DNA from: Todiramphus chloris collaris
Lineage: Eukaryota > Chordata > Aves > Coraciiformes > Alcedinidae
Reading direction: 5' to 3'
Length of the DNA: 64,000 bases
NCBI GenBank assembly: GCA_025345505.1
Contig: JANVCC010000174.1
Location: 5,139,914 to 5,203,913, forward strand
Part shown: one piece after another, positions 1 through 10,575 of the stretch
How the letters are laid out: the number at the start of each line of letters is the position of its first letter
Numbering within the stretch: the first letter of the stretch is position 1
Notes under the pieces: generated by a model
The model's input: only the letters and a program-made list of their open reading frames with translations
The model's database searches: none
Told to the model about the DNA's origin: nothing
Translations under genes and position numbers: made by a program

Positions 1-560
1 TTGGCACAAATCAAGCCGGGAGATATTTCCCTGGCCGGGTTTGTACCTCGTGGAGGCAGAACCATCGTGCCCGTACAACAGCCGCTGTGATACGCTCACC
101 CTGGAGGAGATTTACTGGAATAAATTGCACATGAGGTTAAAACAATAGCGGATTCCTCCACCGTGTCTGTCTCCCGTGGGCTCAGGCTGCCCGGGAGCTC
201 CGGTGGAGAGCTGCCTGCCCAAACCCTGCCAAGGGCAAAGGTCTGGGCAGCGGCTGCTAATTTACTGCGGGGGCTGGCAGCGGGTTAAGTGCAATAATCT
301 GAGACAGCATTTCTGTAACCTTACGACAAGGGCAATAAAACTGAATGAGATGCGCCTTGTCCCCTGAAATTTGTCAACCCAAGATCGTCTTTCTTTTTCA
401 GGAAAGGTCGCGATACGCCTTGTTTTATGGCATACAAAAGAACAAGGGCAACTACCCTGGCGTGTGACTGAGTATTCAGAAAAATTCTAAGTGAAAAGGT
501 GTTGTTTGTGGCAAGTTCATGGCAAGATGATGGAGAGCACAGCCAGGGTCCCTCATCCCT
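1..560. promoter_or_regulatory. Candidate conserved non-coding block
   Basis: The stretch has two AT-richer parts (about 1-160 and 255-500) with CpGs kept in AT-rich context, a TAAATTGCAC word near 121 and several TAATTT/AATAAA words. This texture is typical of vertebrate regulatory elements. No repeat family or splice-flanked exon is recognisable. Conservation is inferred from texture only. Confidence 0.3.
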
Positions 561-2010
561 GACGAGCCTGCCCCCGGCCAGTGTCTGCCCGGCAGTTTTC
601 CACGTGTGCCAGCCAGGGATGGCCCCGCTCGCCCGAGCGGGACTGCAGCGCACTGGGGCTGCTTTCCCACCCTGCTGACCCGTGCAGGTTGGTGTTCCTT
701 AGAAGACAGAGTGAGGAAAACGCTGCCTGCCCACCCTTGCAAGTCCTTCCTTTTCACAGAAAATATTTGTGTTTGGGTGTTTACATGTAGTCGCTGCTCT
801 CACAGAGCTTGCAAACATCACCTGGCTGCGTGCCAAGCATCACTTTGAGCTGGGGGAAGTTGAAGAAGCTTCTGAGTACCTAAAGGGAGTTGTCTTTTCT
901 TTGGAGCTCTCTCTGATGCTGTGCATCAGGTGGCTGAGCTGAGGTCAAGGCACCCAGGTCCCTTCACACTCCCAAATTCCTGAGCTGCTGTCCCCCCATT
1001 CCCGCCCTCCCGGAGCTGCTGAAGCCCCACATGCCTCAGCAGCTCTGGCACAAACCACAGCTGCCTCGAGCCTTGGATTGCGGTGGAAATTGAGAGGATT
1101 TCTCACTGTTTGAGGCTGAGAAGCAAAGTCCATATTCTATAAAGTAATTAAGTAAAGCTGTCGGTCTTCCCTCTGAAGTGGCTGGTACTGTCGGTTTCAT
1201 TATGGTTTTTGCTCTTTGGAATGTGACCCAGACAATGCTTACACCACTGTAAGGTTTCACTTCAAGGGTCTTAAAAGGAAATCAATTATTTTTAGAAATA
1301 TAAATATTTTATGGAGCTGCTTCCTTTTCTAATAACAGAAGAAAAATACAGCCATTTTCCTCCTCAGCGATAGAAAGCCGTGCAGCAATCCAAGCTCAAA
1401 GCCTGCAGCACTTCACCCGAGTCACCTTCTCCAGGAATCTTAGGAAGGAGTCTGAAGTACAGTATTCTCTGTTAAATTATGCATATCAGAGCTGGCCATC
1501 CTGCTGTCAGGCTCTGCTTGAAGCCTTCCGTGCCCTGTCTCCACTGGGCGAGAGGCAGCAGCTGCCTCCTGCCCCAGCAACCCCGGTGCTCGGCGAGGGC
1601 GATGCCATTGGCAGGAGCAGCCAAATTGTCATCGGGACCGTCTCGGTGTGGTCAGCAGTGGGTATGTGGCAAGCAGGGAAGGTGTGACCCCTTGCACAGG
1701 GGCATGGCCGGGCTGGCAGAGCCGTGCCCCTGCTGCCCATGCCGTGGCTGAGCTGCTGCTGGGGAGCCAGGAGGTCCCCACACCAGAGGGGCTCTCTGTG
1801 CCCTGGACAGCGTGAAGAGCAGTGGGCATGTGAGTGGCAGAAGTGGGCAAAGGGCAAATCTGGGGCACGATTCGAAGATGCCATCATAGCTATATCTGAA
1901 CTTAAACTTCCCAGCTATTCAAGACGCAGCGCTCGGTGGACTCTGGGTGGGAGCGGAGCTGGGTGCCCACTCCCTCCCTTCACCTGGGAACCCAGCACGG
2001 CTGAAAACTG
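561..2010. other. Intergenic spacer, nothing specific recognised
   Basis: GC-rich, low-information DNA with many CTG/CAG-type words, plus an AT-richer interval near 1,130-1,480. ORFs here overlap on both strands, lack domain signatures and are judged accidental. No RNA gene or repeat was seen. Confidence 0.5.
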
Positions 2011-2170
2011 CAAGCATTTAGATGTCGATATTATTGTTGTTTATATCAAATGAGTGAATTCCCAGCCGCTTTGGTTTGCTCTTGCATAATTTAGACCAAT
2101 CAGCGCGCTTCCTAATGCAACAAGCTCTTAACTTTGCTGAGCCCTAAGGCATCAAATTTATATTCCGTTC
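2011..2170. promoter_or_regulatory. Candidate conserved non-coding block with a CCAAT word
   Basis: AT-rich block with runs of ATTATTG and CATAATTT. A CCAATCAG box at 2,096-2,103 is followed directly by GCGCGC, an arrangement resembling an NF-Y site beside a GC-rich factor site. The block is followed by a purine tract. Regulatory function is inference from word content. Confidence 0.3.
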
Positions 2171-2202
2171 TGCTGCTGTGAAAATGAATGGTGTGACGGT
2201 GA

Positions 2203-2294
2203 CAAGAGGAAGAAGGAGCTTGAAAGAGAGAGAAGAAGCCAAAGAGAAAGAAAGATAGTTGAAAGAAGCAGGAAGACAGGGCGAGGAGAAGATA
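2203..2294 (+). repeat. Purine-rich tract (GA-rich)
   Basis: About 90 bases made almost wholly of A and G on the plus strand, with GAGAGAGAAGAAG and AAAGAGAAAGAAAG words and few pyrimidine interruptions. Such low-complexity tracts can adopt triplex structure in other contexts. No coding role is evident. Confidence 0.6.
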
Positions 2295-2695
2295 CAGAAC
2301 AGCAAAGTGGTTTATAATGGAAGGACTGTAATTTATTTTGACACTAATCATGTATTATTCATTCAGAACAAAAATAAACCTTATTAACCAGGAAAAACAG
2401 ATCTCCCATCTCCAGCCCACGTTGTGACAAGTGAGCGGCGGTGGCGAGGCTCCTGACAGCCGCCAGCCTGGCTCTGTGCCGCATCCCGCGCCGCACGCGC
2501 CAGTCCCTGCCCGCCAGAGCAGCACCCACGGGCAGGGGCAGCGCGAGGCTCCCGCAGCGGCACCAGGAATTGCAGCTCTTGCTCACCAAGAGGGATGATG
2601 ACTTTGGCTGTCAGGGAGGTCAGATAATGCGCTTGTATTGTTTTCATCCCCAGCCGATGTTCCCTTGCCTCCCAGGCTCTCAACATCCTTTCCAG

Positions 2696-2760
2696 GCTAT
2701 AAATAGCTGGGTCTCTCTGTCCGAGTGGCCCAGCAGCAGCAGCACTCAGAAGCCCCGAGG
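2696..2760 (+). promoter_or_regulatory. TATA-box-like site, possible core promoter
   Basis: GGCTATAAATAGC starts at 2,696 and is a textbook TATA box in GC-rich surroundings. A start site would be expected near 2,725-2,735, in a CAG-repeat-like stretch. No downstream exon can be recognised, so it may be fortuitous. Confidence 0.2.
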
Positions 2761-2939
2761 AAAATCAGAGTGTCCCTGCGGAGCCGTGGCTTGGCAGAAG
2801 GGCCCAGCACAACTGACATGAAAACCGTGCCAGACCCGTTTCTGCTGGGAGCACAGAAATTCGGAATTCGGATCAGTGTCTGCTCTGCACCCGACCGGCG
2901 GCACCCGCCTGCTGCCCCCGGCAGTCACCGGCTGGACCC

Positions 2940-3166
2940 CAGAGTCACAGAACCATAGGATGCCTCAGCTGCTCCTCAGCACCCTTGTTCTCCAGCCCCT
3001 TCCCCAGCTCCGCTGCCCTTCTCCGGCCACGCTCCAGCCCCTCAAGGTCCTGCTGGGAGCGAGGGCCCCAGAACTGACCCCAGGATTCGAGGGGCGGCCT
3101 CCCCAGTGCCCAGTCCAGGGGGACGGTCCCTGCCCTGCTCCTGCTGGCCACACTATTTCTATTCTA
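2940..3166 (-). mobile_element. CR1 LINE fragment
   Basis: The minus strand carries a degraded 3' part of a CR1 non-LTR retrotransposon, the dominant bird LINE. On the plus strand it appears in reverse. The tail-like ending (CACAGAACCATAGGA, 2,947-2,961) is followed by the well-known CR1 segment with CCAGCCCCTTCCCCAGCTC, GGGGCCCCAGAACTGA-type text and CTGCTGGCCACACTATTTCT (ending at 3,160). The tail lies closer to this segment than in full-length copies, suggesting an internal deletion. It holds only part of the distal ORF2/3' region and no intact reading frame. Family identity is from memory of the CR1 consensus. Confidence 0.85.
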
Positions 3167-3919
3167 GGAAGAATGAGCTTGGAATGACTTTCCCACACAG
3201 AAGCAGGAGCTGCCTGTGGTTTCTCGAGGTCTCTCCCTTCCCCATCACAGCACAAGCAGTTACCAGCATTTGTCTTCTCTCCCTTTCCGTGCTTGTGTGC
3301 AACACAGAACATGCAGCTCATCAGCTGCCAGCGTCAAACCAACCCTCCCTGTCTCCTGGCAAGGTTTAGGGTGGATTTTAAGGCATTGTTACTGACTTAT
3401 GAGGCTTTAAATACTATTGGACTCTGCATATCTTTCAAATCTACTTTCTTTTAATATCCCTGATCAGGTTTTAAGGTCTGAGCCTGGAGATTTATGGGGC
3501 TCTCCTCTCCCTAACTCAGCCGTGTGTGGCTTGCGATTTCAGTGTTTACGTTCCTGGGTTTTGAAGCAAGTTTTGCTTCACGCTTTGGGGCTTCTATTTT
3601 AACACGAAAATCAAACACATTTTCAGCAGTGCTTCCTTTTTGCCAGCACAAGAGTCCTGGAGAGGGAGTTGTGTGCCACAGCGATGCCATCCCCAGCACC
3701 CCGAGGTGTGACTGGCACCCGAGAGCTGCTGCGATGCTGCGCAGGGGGAGCTGCCTCTCTGGACACCCATGTTCCTGCACCAGCAGGAGGGGTGGGTTGG
3801 GAATGAAGGACCAGCTGGCCCGCAGCAAGGACAGACTGGTGAAGACTCGGAGGGGAGCGTTCCCTGTTATAACAGGGTGAGAAGCCAGCCCTTTGCTCTC
3901 CGGGTGGTTACAGAGACCC
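3167..3919. other. Intergenic spacer, nothing specific recognised
   Basis: Mixed-composition DNA between the CR1 fragment and the LTR. It includes an AT-richer part around 3,365-3,620. No exon, RNA or repeat is recognisable. Confidence 0.5.
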
Positions 3920-4288
3920 TGTTCTTGCAGTGTCCCTGTCGCTGTTTATGCCGAGAGCGGAGAGATGCAGCAACATATAAATTCAGCAAGAGCAGGCAAA
4001 AGAAGCAACTTTATTAATTTACAACCCCATTTTTATACCCCAGCCCTATAGGGCGATGGGTCAGTGATCACCCATCTCCTAGGGTGATTGCCTAAAGTCC
4101 TACAGAACCTATTTCCAAAATATTTTTCCAATGTACCATAAACAGAACTTAGCAAAACACCAGGTGTTAGTCTAGTTTACAAAACTGTCCTACTGTTTCT
4201 CATAACACGTGTGAGAAAGGCAGGATTCTCACCGAATATTGTGAGAACTTAGGAAAATTCCTCTGCTAGCAGCTTTTCAGCATCCACA
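3920..4288 (-). mobile_element. Solo LTR of an avian endogenous retrovirus
   Basis: Read on the minus strand, the 369-bp element begins TGTGG (at 4,288) and ends AACA (at 3,920), giving the expected TG...CA ends. In order it has an AT-rich U3, a TATA box (GGTATAAAAATG, around 4,030-4,038) and a polyadenylation signal AATAAA about 20 bases further on (4,010-4,015), as in alpha-retrovirus-like and ERVK-type LTRs. A GC-richer R/U5 follows. The flanking hexamers (plus strand 3,914-3,919 and 4,289-4,294) match at 4 of 6 positions, compatible with a decayed 6-bp target duplication. No gag, pol or env sequence is adjacent, so it is a solo LTR. Ends and subfamily are tentative. Confidence 0.75.
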
Positions 4289-5159
4289 TGTCCCCACCCC
4301 AGCCCCAGCTCCTCTCCTGCCGCTGCAGCGTGTTGTATTCACCCGCTCCTCTCCACACGCTTCGGATCAGTGGCTGGCGAGCTTATTTACTCGTTACAAC
4401 ACCGAGCAAATTACGAAGGGGCTCCCCGAGACCCCTTGGCAGGAGCGAGCAGCGCTGGTGGAGTCGTGGTTGGAGCAGGCACTGCGCGACAGGACAGCGC
4501 GCTCTGGGAAGCAACAAATTACAAGTGGAGGTATTCAGTGTCTGGAAAGCTTGCACGTTTAATTATGTAGCCAGACCTTCAGGGAAGAGAATTAGAACAA
4601 TAATTATCAATTTGTTCTTTGTATCCAAGGGCAAATTTAGCATTTAGAGGACAGAATTGTTGCTGGTTTCTTTTTCTTCCCCCCTGCTCTTTGTAATCCT
4701 GATTAGTAAAATGTACTTTATTCTTTGCAATGAATGATTCCTGCTCTCTGGCCAGCGGAGCTGCTTCCTTGGAAAACATCCTGGGTGTCAGGGCATTTGC
4801 TACAGGGCAGTGCTGAGGCTGGAGCTGGGTTGGAAATGGGTGGTTTTGCCCAAGGGGAAAGGTCGTGGGGATTCTCTTTGCCTGGATGCCCCTCTGGTGC
4901 TTCCTCTGCCTCTGTGCATCTAGAAAAGCCACTTTGCCTGGAGCCTGCTCCCACCAAACACTTGGCAGCATTGCATAGTGCTCTCCCGGGGGCTTTTAAT
5001 GACTGGAAGGCTTGAGGTGCTGCTTGCTGGAGGAGGTGAGCTGTCAGACAGCCACCCACGCCTGTGGTGCAGGGCTGCACACCTTGCTCCCTGCTGTGCC
5101 ACGCTCACCGGCCTTGTAAACCACCTCCCTGTGATGGGTTCCCATTGCCCAGCGTATTC
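4289..5159. other. Intergenic spacer
   Basis: GC-rich parts (4,300-4,520 and 4,740-5,120) flank an AT-rich part (4,540-4,735) containing AATTATTATCAA-like words that could be regulatory. No coding exon or repeat is recognised. Confidence 0.45.
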
Positions 5160-5345
5160 CCTGCACGTTGGCTCATTATTGGTCCCATTTCCTGTTAATA
5201 GCCCCCATCATAAACCACATGGAGAATAATGAGGCTTTTTATGTTGATTGTTGATCTATGGGAAGTCCCAGAAACAGTGCTCTTTATTTATTCAGCAGTG
5301 TAATGGTAATTCAATATTATAGCTATGCAAATTAGGGGTCCTATT
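5160..5345. promoter_or_regulatory. Candidate conserved non-coding block with POU octamer
   Basis: AT-rich block containing CTCATTATTGG, TTGATTGTTGATC, several TTTATT words and a perfect POU octamer ATGCAAAT at 5,325-5,332, directly followed by a TAGG word. Density of homeodomain/POU-type words suggests an enhancer. Conservation was not tested. Confidence 0.4.
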
Positions 5346-6379
5346 TTTTTTCCTTCTGGGTTGGAAGCTGGGCAAGACTTGATTTTCCAAAGCAGAATTG
5401 CTCCTGAGCGGAGAAATGAGTGGAGCTGTGTCTGTCCAGAGGGTTGCCAGTCCCTCTCTGTTTGATTCCCCCTCCCGCTGCCCACTGAGAGCTTGCCCAG
5501 CTCCTCCTCCCAGGTGAGGAAGGCTGCTCATCCTCCTCTTCACCACACCCAGGGAGCTGTTTCCACTGTCACGGGCTGTGGCACTGCCTTTCATCACATC
5601 CTTACTATTCATTCAGGGTTTGTTTTTTAAAACATAAGGCATTTAGGAGAAAACCCCTCCCATACCTGGACCCTCAGGGAGGTTGGGATCCTCACATGTC
5701 CTGAGCAAACGGGACCCCTGCCTGGTCTGCCCGCGGGATGGGCAGGAAAGGTGATGAAACTCTGCACACTGCCAGGGTCAGTGACCTTGCTGGGTGCCAG
5801 GCTGGGCAGTCTTGGAAGCAGCTCCGTTATTTGGCTCAGTTGCAAGCAAAGGCTCCGTCAGTCAGGGTTCTCCTCGCCCCCAGCCCCCTGACAAGGGGTG
5901 AGGGCTGCAGGGGTGCATGCAAACCCCAGACCTCAGCCTGCAGTCCTTAATGCCTTGCAGTTATCTGGTCCTGACAGGCTTTAATTTGTAGATAATAGAC
6001 ATTTTTTTACAGTTATTATTTGAATACATCAGTTTCCACTTGACCTGTCTGAACAACTTCTTGATGGATATTCAGCCACTTTCATAAAGGGAAGTTATCC
6101 TTCAGCTCTAGGAGAAAATGAAACATTAACAAGAAATATAAAATGCAGTTCGGCCTTTTCCTGAGCAGAATAATTCCTGGCCAGGGCTGGATGTACAGCA
6201 GGGAGCTGGGCTGCTCGGCACCAGGGCCACGAGGGCCCCAGGGTGGGTGAAGGCAGCATCACCCAGCCCAGCCCGTCCTGGCTCGGGCCAGCGGCAAGAG
6301 CAGAGCTGGGTGCAGGCGAACGCAGGCTCTGCCCTGTGCACTGAGCCCCACGGAGCTTTCACTGCTCGTTTCTTCCTTT
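5346..6379. other. Intergenic spacer
   Basis: GC-rich DNA (5,390-5,960 and 6,160-6,370) around an AT-rich 160-base part (5,960-6,140). No gene, repeat or RNA is recognisable. Confidence 0.45.
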
Positions 6380-6625
6380 TGGGTCGATTTTAAAACTATG
6401 GAAAGGCTAAAGATGCCGAAGCTGGCATGGAAAGCCTCCTGGAATGAGCTACGTTATTAAAAATGCTCAATTTAATTCAGATTGATAACTGCATTAAAGT
6501 AGCTGGTTTTCCTTTCCGTAATTGAGTTACACCTACAGCATTGAAGTCAAAATGATTTTAATCACCGCCAGTGTTAGGTGATGTATGCTAAATTCCTGGT
6601 GTCAGTGCGAGTGCTTGGAAACATC
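6380..6625. promoter_or_regulatory. Candidate conserved non-coding block
   Basis: AT-rich block with TTATTAAAAATGC, TTTAATTCAGATTG, GCATTAAAGTAGC and GTAATTGAG words, followed by a CAATTAGAG word. Many ATTA cores in a short interval look like a homeodomain-responsive enhancer. Evidence is texture only. Confidence 0.4.
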
Positions 6626-6955
6626 AATTAGAGATGCCACTTTCCACTCCCTCCTCTCCTCGACGTTGAATGCTGCGTGCTGGGGGGCAGCTCTGGCTCG
6701 CTGGCAGCTCCCGACCTGCTCTCTCTGCCCTGGGCAAGCTCCTGCCAGTGCTCCTCATTGCCCCCAACTTCTCCTTGCTGCCCTGGCCCCGGGGTGCACC
6801 CCCTGCCACCCCCAGCCCTTTCCCTCCTGCCCTGTCCCAGGCGTCCCGCGATGCACGGTCTCGGTTTCACCGCTACCGTGCGTCTTTGGCACCCGGGTGC
6901 ACGACATGGACACGTACAAGCACACAGCATCCCCCAGCCAGTGAAAAGAGCCCGT
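6626..6955. other. GC-rich spacer
   Basis: Very C-rich stretch rich in CCCTGCC words, giving long accidental ORFs on both strands. A perfect 12-base palindrome GCACCCGGGTGC lies at 6,889-6,900. Nothing else is seen. Confidence 0.45.
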
Positions 6956-7145
6956 CTCTCTTTCATTTTGACATCAGATAACCTTGATAAATTCTCTTAT
7001 TAAATTTAATATCTTTGATCAATCACGGTAAAACTTGAGGAGATGAATTATTAAAATGAAGAATTGCTTTGTAGGGTTTATGGTTATTGTGCTACCTAAA
7101 TTAAAAATGTAGGTGCTGTTATTTAAAAGAAAAAACATTCCCACT
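6956..7145. promoter_or_regulatory. Candidate conserved non-coding block
   Basis: AT-rich block with TTGACATCAGATAACC, TTATTAAATTTAATATC, a TCF/LEF-like CTTTGATC at 7,013-7,020, and GAATTATTAAAATGAAG. Compact, unrepetitive and unlike its neighbours, it is a good enhancer candidate. Not tested for conservation. Confidence 0.4.
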
Positions 7146-7335
7146 GTCCCTAAAGCCATGTAGATCACTTTGTCTCCAGCCAGAGATCTCCAGCAAGCAG
7201 AATTCCCACGCTCTCCTTGCACACGCTAATTAAGCAGCCTCCTGTCACCCTACCCCATGAATTAGGGGTGCAAGGTGGTGTGGGGGTCCTCGCTACGCGG
7301 AGCAGCGCAGCCCTGCACCTCAGACCCGACAGCGC

Positions 7336-7524
7336 GATTGCATCGTGCCCCCAGGATGGGTGGAAGCAGGGTTGTGGGTGCGATTGCATTGTGCCCCCAG
7401 GATGGGTGGAAGCAGGGATGTGGGTGTGATTGCATCGTGCCCCCAGGATGGGTGGAAGCAGGGATGTGGGNNNNNNNNNNGCGATTGCATCGTGCCCCCA
7501 GGATGGGTGGAAGCAGGGATGTGG
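7336..7524. repeat. 46-bp minisatellite
   Basis: Units start at 7,336, 7,382, 7,428 and 7,483. Each begins GATTGCATCGTGCCCCCAGG and continues with a GGGTGGAAGCAGGGATG-type half, with one or two substitutions between units. The spacing is exactly 46 bases before the assembly gap. About four copies are visible. The gap sits inside unit three, so the true copy number is unknown. Confidence 0.95.
7471..7480. other. Assembly gap (10 N)
   Basis: Ten undetermined bases inside the 46-bp minisatellite. The flanks would join almost in register if a single base were missing, so the gap probably hides an unknown number of whole units. Confidence 0.98.
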
Positions 7525-7678
7525 CTGCTCTCAGCCACTCGGACAGCCTTCAGGAGCCACGGGCTTCGCAGCAGCGAAACAAGCTCAAGTCGGTTAGAGC
7601 CTTCAAGGTTTTAATCACCCCACAGAAAAATACAAAACCCTGAGCTGAGGGCACTGCCACTTCTCTCCATGTGTCTGC

Positions 7679-8292
7679 TGAGATCCACAGGAGACCTGGG
7701 AGCTACTCCAGCTCCAGGAACGACCCTCCAGAGACCAGCTCCACTTGTGCCCAAGCCCAAGGGCTCCTGAGAAACATCCTGGGCAAGATTTCCTGCTTCT
7801 GGAGGTGGTTCATGCTGACCAGGATTCTCCATCATCCTGGTTTTGCTGGGGCAGAACGGGTTCCGCAGGTCATTAGCAATTTGGAGCCAGCAAGTGCAGC
7901 TGACCCAAGGTAGCTCCAGGTGTATCCCATCCTATACCCTCAGGCTCAGTATAAAGGGGCAGGTCGAGGGAGCATCAAGGTTTCTACAGTTTCTCCTGCT
8001 TTTTGTTGTCCTGCTGCTCCTCTCTTCAAGAGTCACTATCCTTGGAGGGATCCCTCATCATCCTGCTCCTGAGAACTGGCTTTCCTGTTTGCTGTGGTCA
8101 CCGTATGTTTGCTCAGTTGAGTATAATGTTGTATACTTTATATTTGTCTTAATATTAGCTTTGCCATTTCATTAAATCTTGTTTAGTTTCAGACCACGGG
8201 TTGTCTCCTTTTCCTGATCCCCATTCCTGCCTGGAGAGGGGTGATAGAGCAATTGCTACAGTTTAGCCCTGGATATGGGCTAAAAGTAGACA
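7679..8292 (+). mobile_element. Avian endogenous retrovirus LTR, probably solo
   Basis: The 3' two thirds (from about 7,840) show LTR order on the plus strand. There is a U3 with GGAGCCAGCAAGTGCAG (from about 7,881), a TATA box in CTCAGTATAAAGG (near 7,950), and a long AT-richer R. An ATTAAA polyadenylation signal (near 8,172) follows, then GTTTCAGACCACGGGTTGTC-type text and a purine-rich end finishing in ACA at 8,292. This matches my memory of LTRs common in songbirds. The left end is uncertain. A TG at 7,679 preceded by TCTGC partly matches TCTGT after 8,292 (4 of 5), compatible with a 5-bp target duplication. No viral genes adjoin. Confidence 0.65.
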
Positions 8293-10259
8293 TCTGTAAA
8301 TGTAAATCACAGCTGATTGAACAGCCTTTCTTTGGGGAGTGCTGAGCACGGGTGAACTCTGTGCATGCTCTGCAAGCTGGAGGAAGGATGGGAGAAGCTG
8401 CTCGCAGTCAAAGAGCCTCAGCTCCCATACCCACATTGCACGTTACACCCTGCACGTAAACCCTTCTGCTGCTGATAACACGGGGCTGTTTTCCAAAGCC
8501 AGTCTCTGCTTGCTCCGTCCTCCCCTCCTCCGTCTGGCGGGTGCTTGGACAAGGTGCTGTTCAGTGATTGAAACTAAACTCAATTTCCTTCGGGGCTTGT
8601 TGTGGCTCTGTGCTGCTGGAATGCACAGGCTTACATTTCCCTGTTAAGTGCCTCAGTTTTTTTTTGTCTATTATTCTTATTTGATAACATTCTGTATTTT
8701 TTAAGCTTAATTGTACAAAAGGTAATGACAGCAGCAGAGATGTCGGCACCCGCAGCGCGGAAGGGGCAGCGAGTGCGGAGAGACGGGGGTGGGATTGAGA
8801 TGTGAAGGTGCTGTGACAAGTTTGCCTTGAGCAAGTGACATCAGCCACCGCTGGTGAGCTTGCCAGCTGTGGCACCAGTGCCCGCTGTGGCACCAGTGCC
8901 CCCCAGCACTGGGAGCTGCAATCCCTGCGCCTGTCTGTGCTGACACCTCTGAGGAACACAGCTGACTTCAGGGAGCCTGTGAAGATCCAGCTTCTCAGGC
9001 TTAGAACTGGCGACTTTACATATCCCTCCCTCCAGATTGCTGGGAAGGACAATTAGAAAGGATGAAATGAAATGTTTTTTTAAAAGAATGCTTTTCTGTC
9101 CATGTGGTGCTGCCTTGTTGGGATGAGCTGTGAGGGACCCACTGGGGTTTGGGGTGGATTATGTGTTTAGAGGGATAAAGAATAAATCCAAAGCTACAGT
9201 TCTGCATGAGGGAAAACCTGTAAGGGTTTCAGTATGTGAAGCAAGGAGCTGAGGCTCAGGTGGGAAATTGTAATTACCTGCTGCTTCCTTCCCTGAAACT
9301 TTGTCTGCAGCATCAGTTGCAGGTTATTTTGGGAGAGAGAGACGGCATATGACGGGTATGCTTCTTCCTTGGCTACCCTGTGGAGATGCTTGGCAGGCAG
9401 ATCTCGGGGTGGGAGATCTCTTCCCAGCATCGTTTCAGCTCAGAAAACGTGGACAATGTCATAAGAAATAACAATCAGCCCGGCTGCCAGAACGGGGGAG
9501 TGCAGCAAGCCTCTGTATTTCAGGCTACTTAATCAAAGTGAACGTTTCTCACCCATCACGAATTTTCTCTGTATCCTTAAAAAGAGACTTTAAGCTGCCA
9601 GGCTGCAGATATTTTCCTCCCACTGCTTCCTCCGTGTTGGTTCTTTCCATCAGAGCCTGTCAGTCCCCCTGCTCGCAGCTCTTCAGCGGTGATGTACGAG
9701 CGTGGCTCCGGAGGACCTCTGGCTGGAGGCAGAGCTGCTGTGATCGATGGGCTCAGCGCGGGCTTTCCTGCTGTCCCGGGCTTGCTGGGGCTGTGTGGGG
9801 AGCTGCATGTTCAGAGGCACGTTTTGGTTGGGGCTATCAGGGGATCGAGCTGTGCCACCCAGCTGTGGAGGGCAGGGCTGGTGCTGGCTGGTGACAGTGG
9901 TCACACTGGGACCGTTTGCTGGAGCAGCAGCTCCTCCTGGAGCTGTGACATCTCCTCTTCTCCTCATGTGCAGCCTCACAGCTGTGATACTTGGGCTAAA
10001 ACGGGAAGGTGGCCGTGGCCAAGGTCACCCCTCTGGTGTAACCAGCTGGTGTTTGGTGATGCTGGGACAGTGGGAGGGGACTGGGGCAGGGTGGGAGTGC
10101 CTCATGAAGATTTGCCACATGCTCCCTGGGTAACTCTGGATGGATGAGCAAAGCTCCCGAGGCTGGGGGTCATCTCCGGCTAGGTGGGGTGGAAGAGGCA
10201 GTTGTGCAGTTGGCCCCCAGGAAATATGGCAGTTATATTGACTCCTCCGTTCTGTTGGC
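8293..10259. other. Intergenic spacer with a short tandem duplication
   Basis: Mostly GC-rich, unrecognised DNA with AT-rich patches at 8,640-8,730 and 9,050-9,230. An exact 18-base direct duplication (8,866-8,883 and 8,884-8,901, unit starting GCTGTGGCACCAGTGCCC) is present. No gene is seen. Confidence 0.45.
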
Positions 10260-10575
10260 ACGTGGAATTAATTTTGTATATGTTTGGACTGTGATGGGTT
10301 TTAACCCGTAGTAATAGCAAGCTTTTGCCAACCCCAGGCAGTTTAATAGTGAAAGCGTTTGATTAAAAAATTTAATGGCCCCAGAATGATGGAGCAGCTT
10401 CTGTCCACAATATATTAAGCTTTTGGCATTCAGATTTATAAGCGGTGTAAACTTCCTGTGTATGAAAACGTTTGTTTCCTTTCCTACATCCACAGCAGAG
10501 CAGACTCTTCTTCTACTTCATTTCCAGACGCTGATTTAATTGCATATTTTTTTGAAGCTGCTGCATATGGAGAGG
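10260..10575. promoter_or_regulatory. Candidate conserved non-coding block
   Basis: Long AT-rich block with GTTTGATTAAAAAATTTAATGG, ATATATTAAGC, GATTTATAAGC and GATTTAATTGCATATT-type words (each shortened here). It is compositionally distinct from its GC-rich neighbours on both sides and non-repetitive. Candidate enhancer from texture only. Confidence 0.38.
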
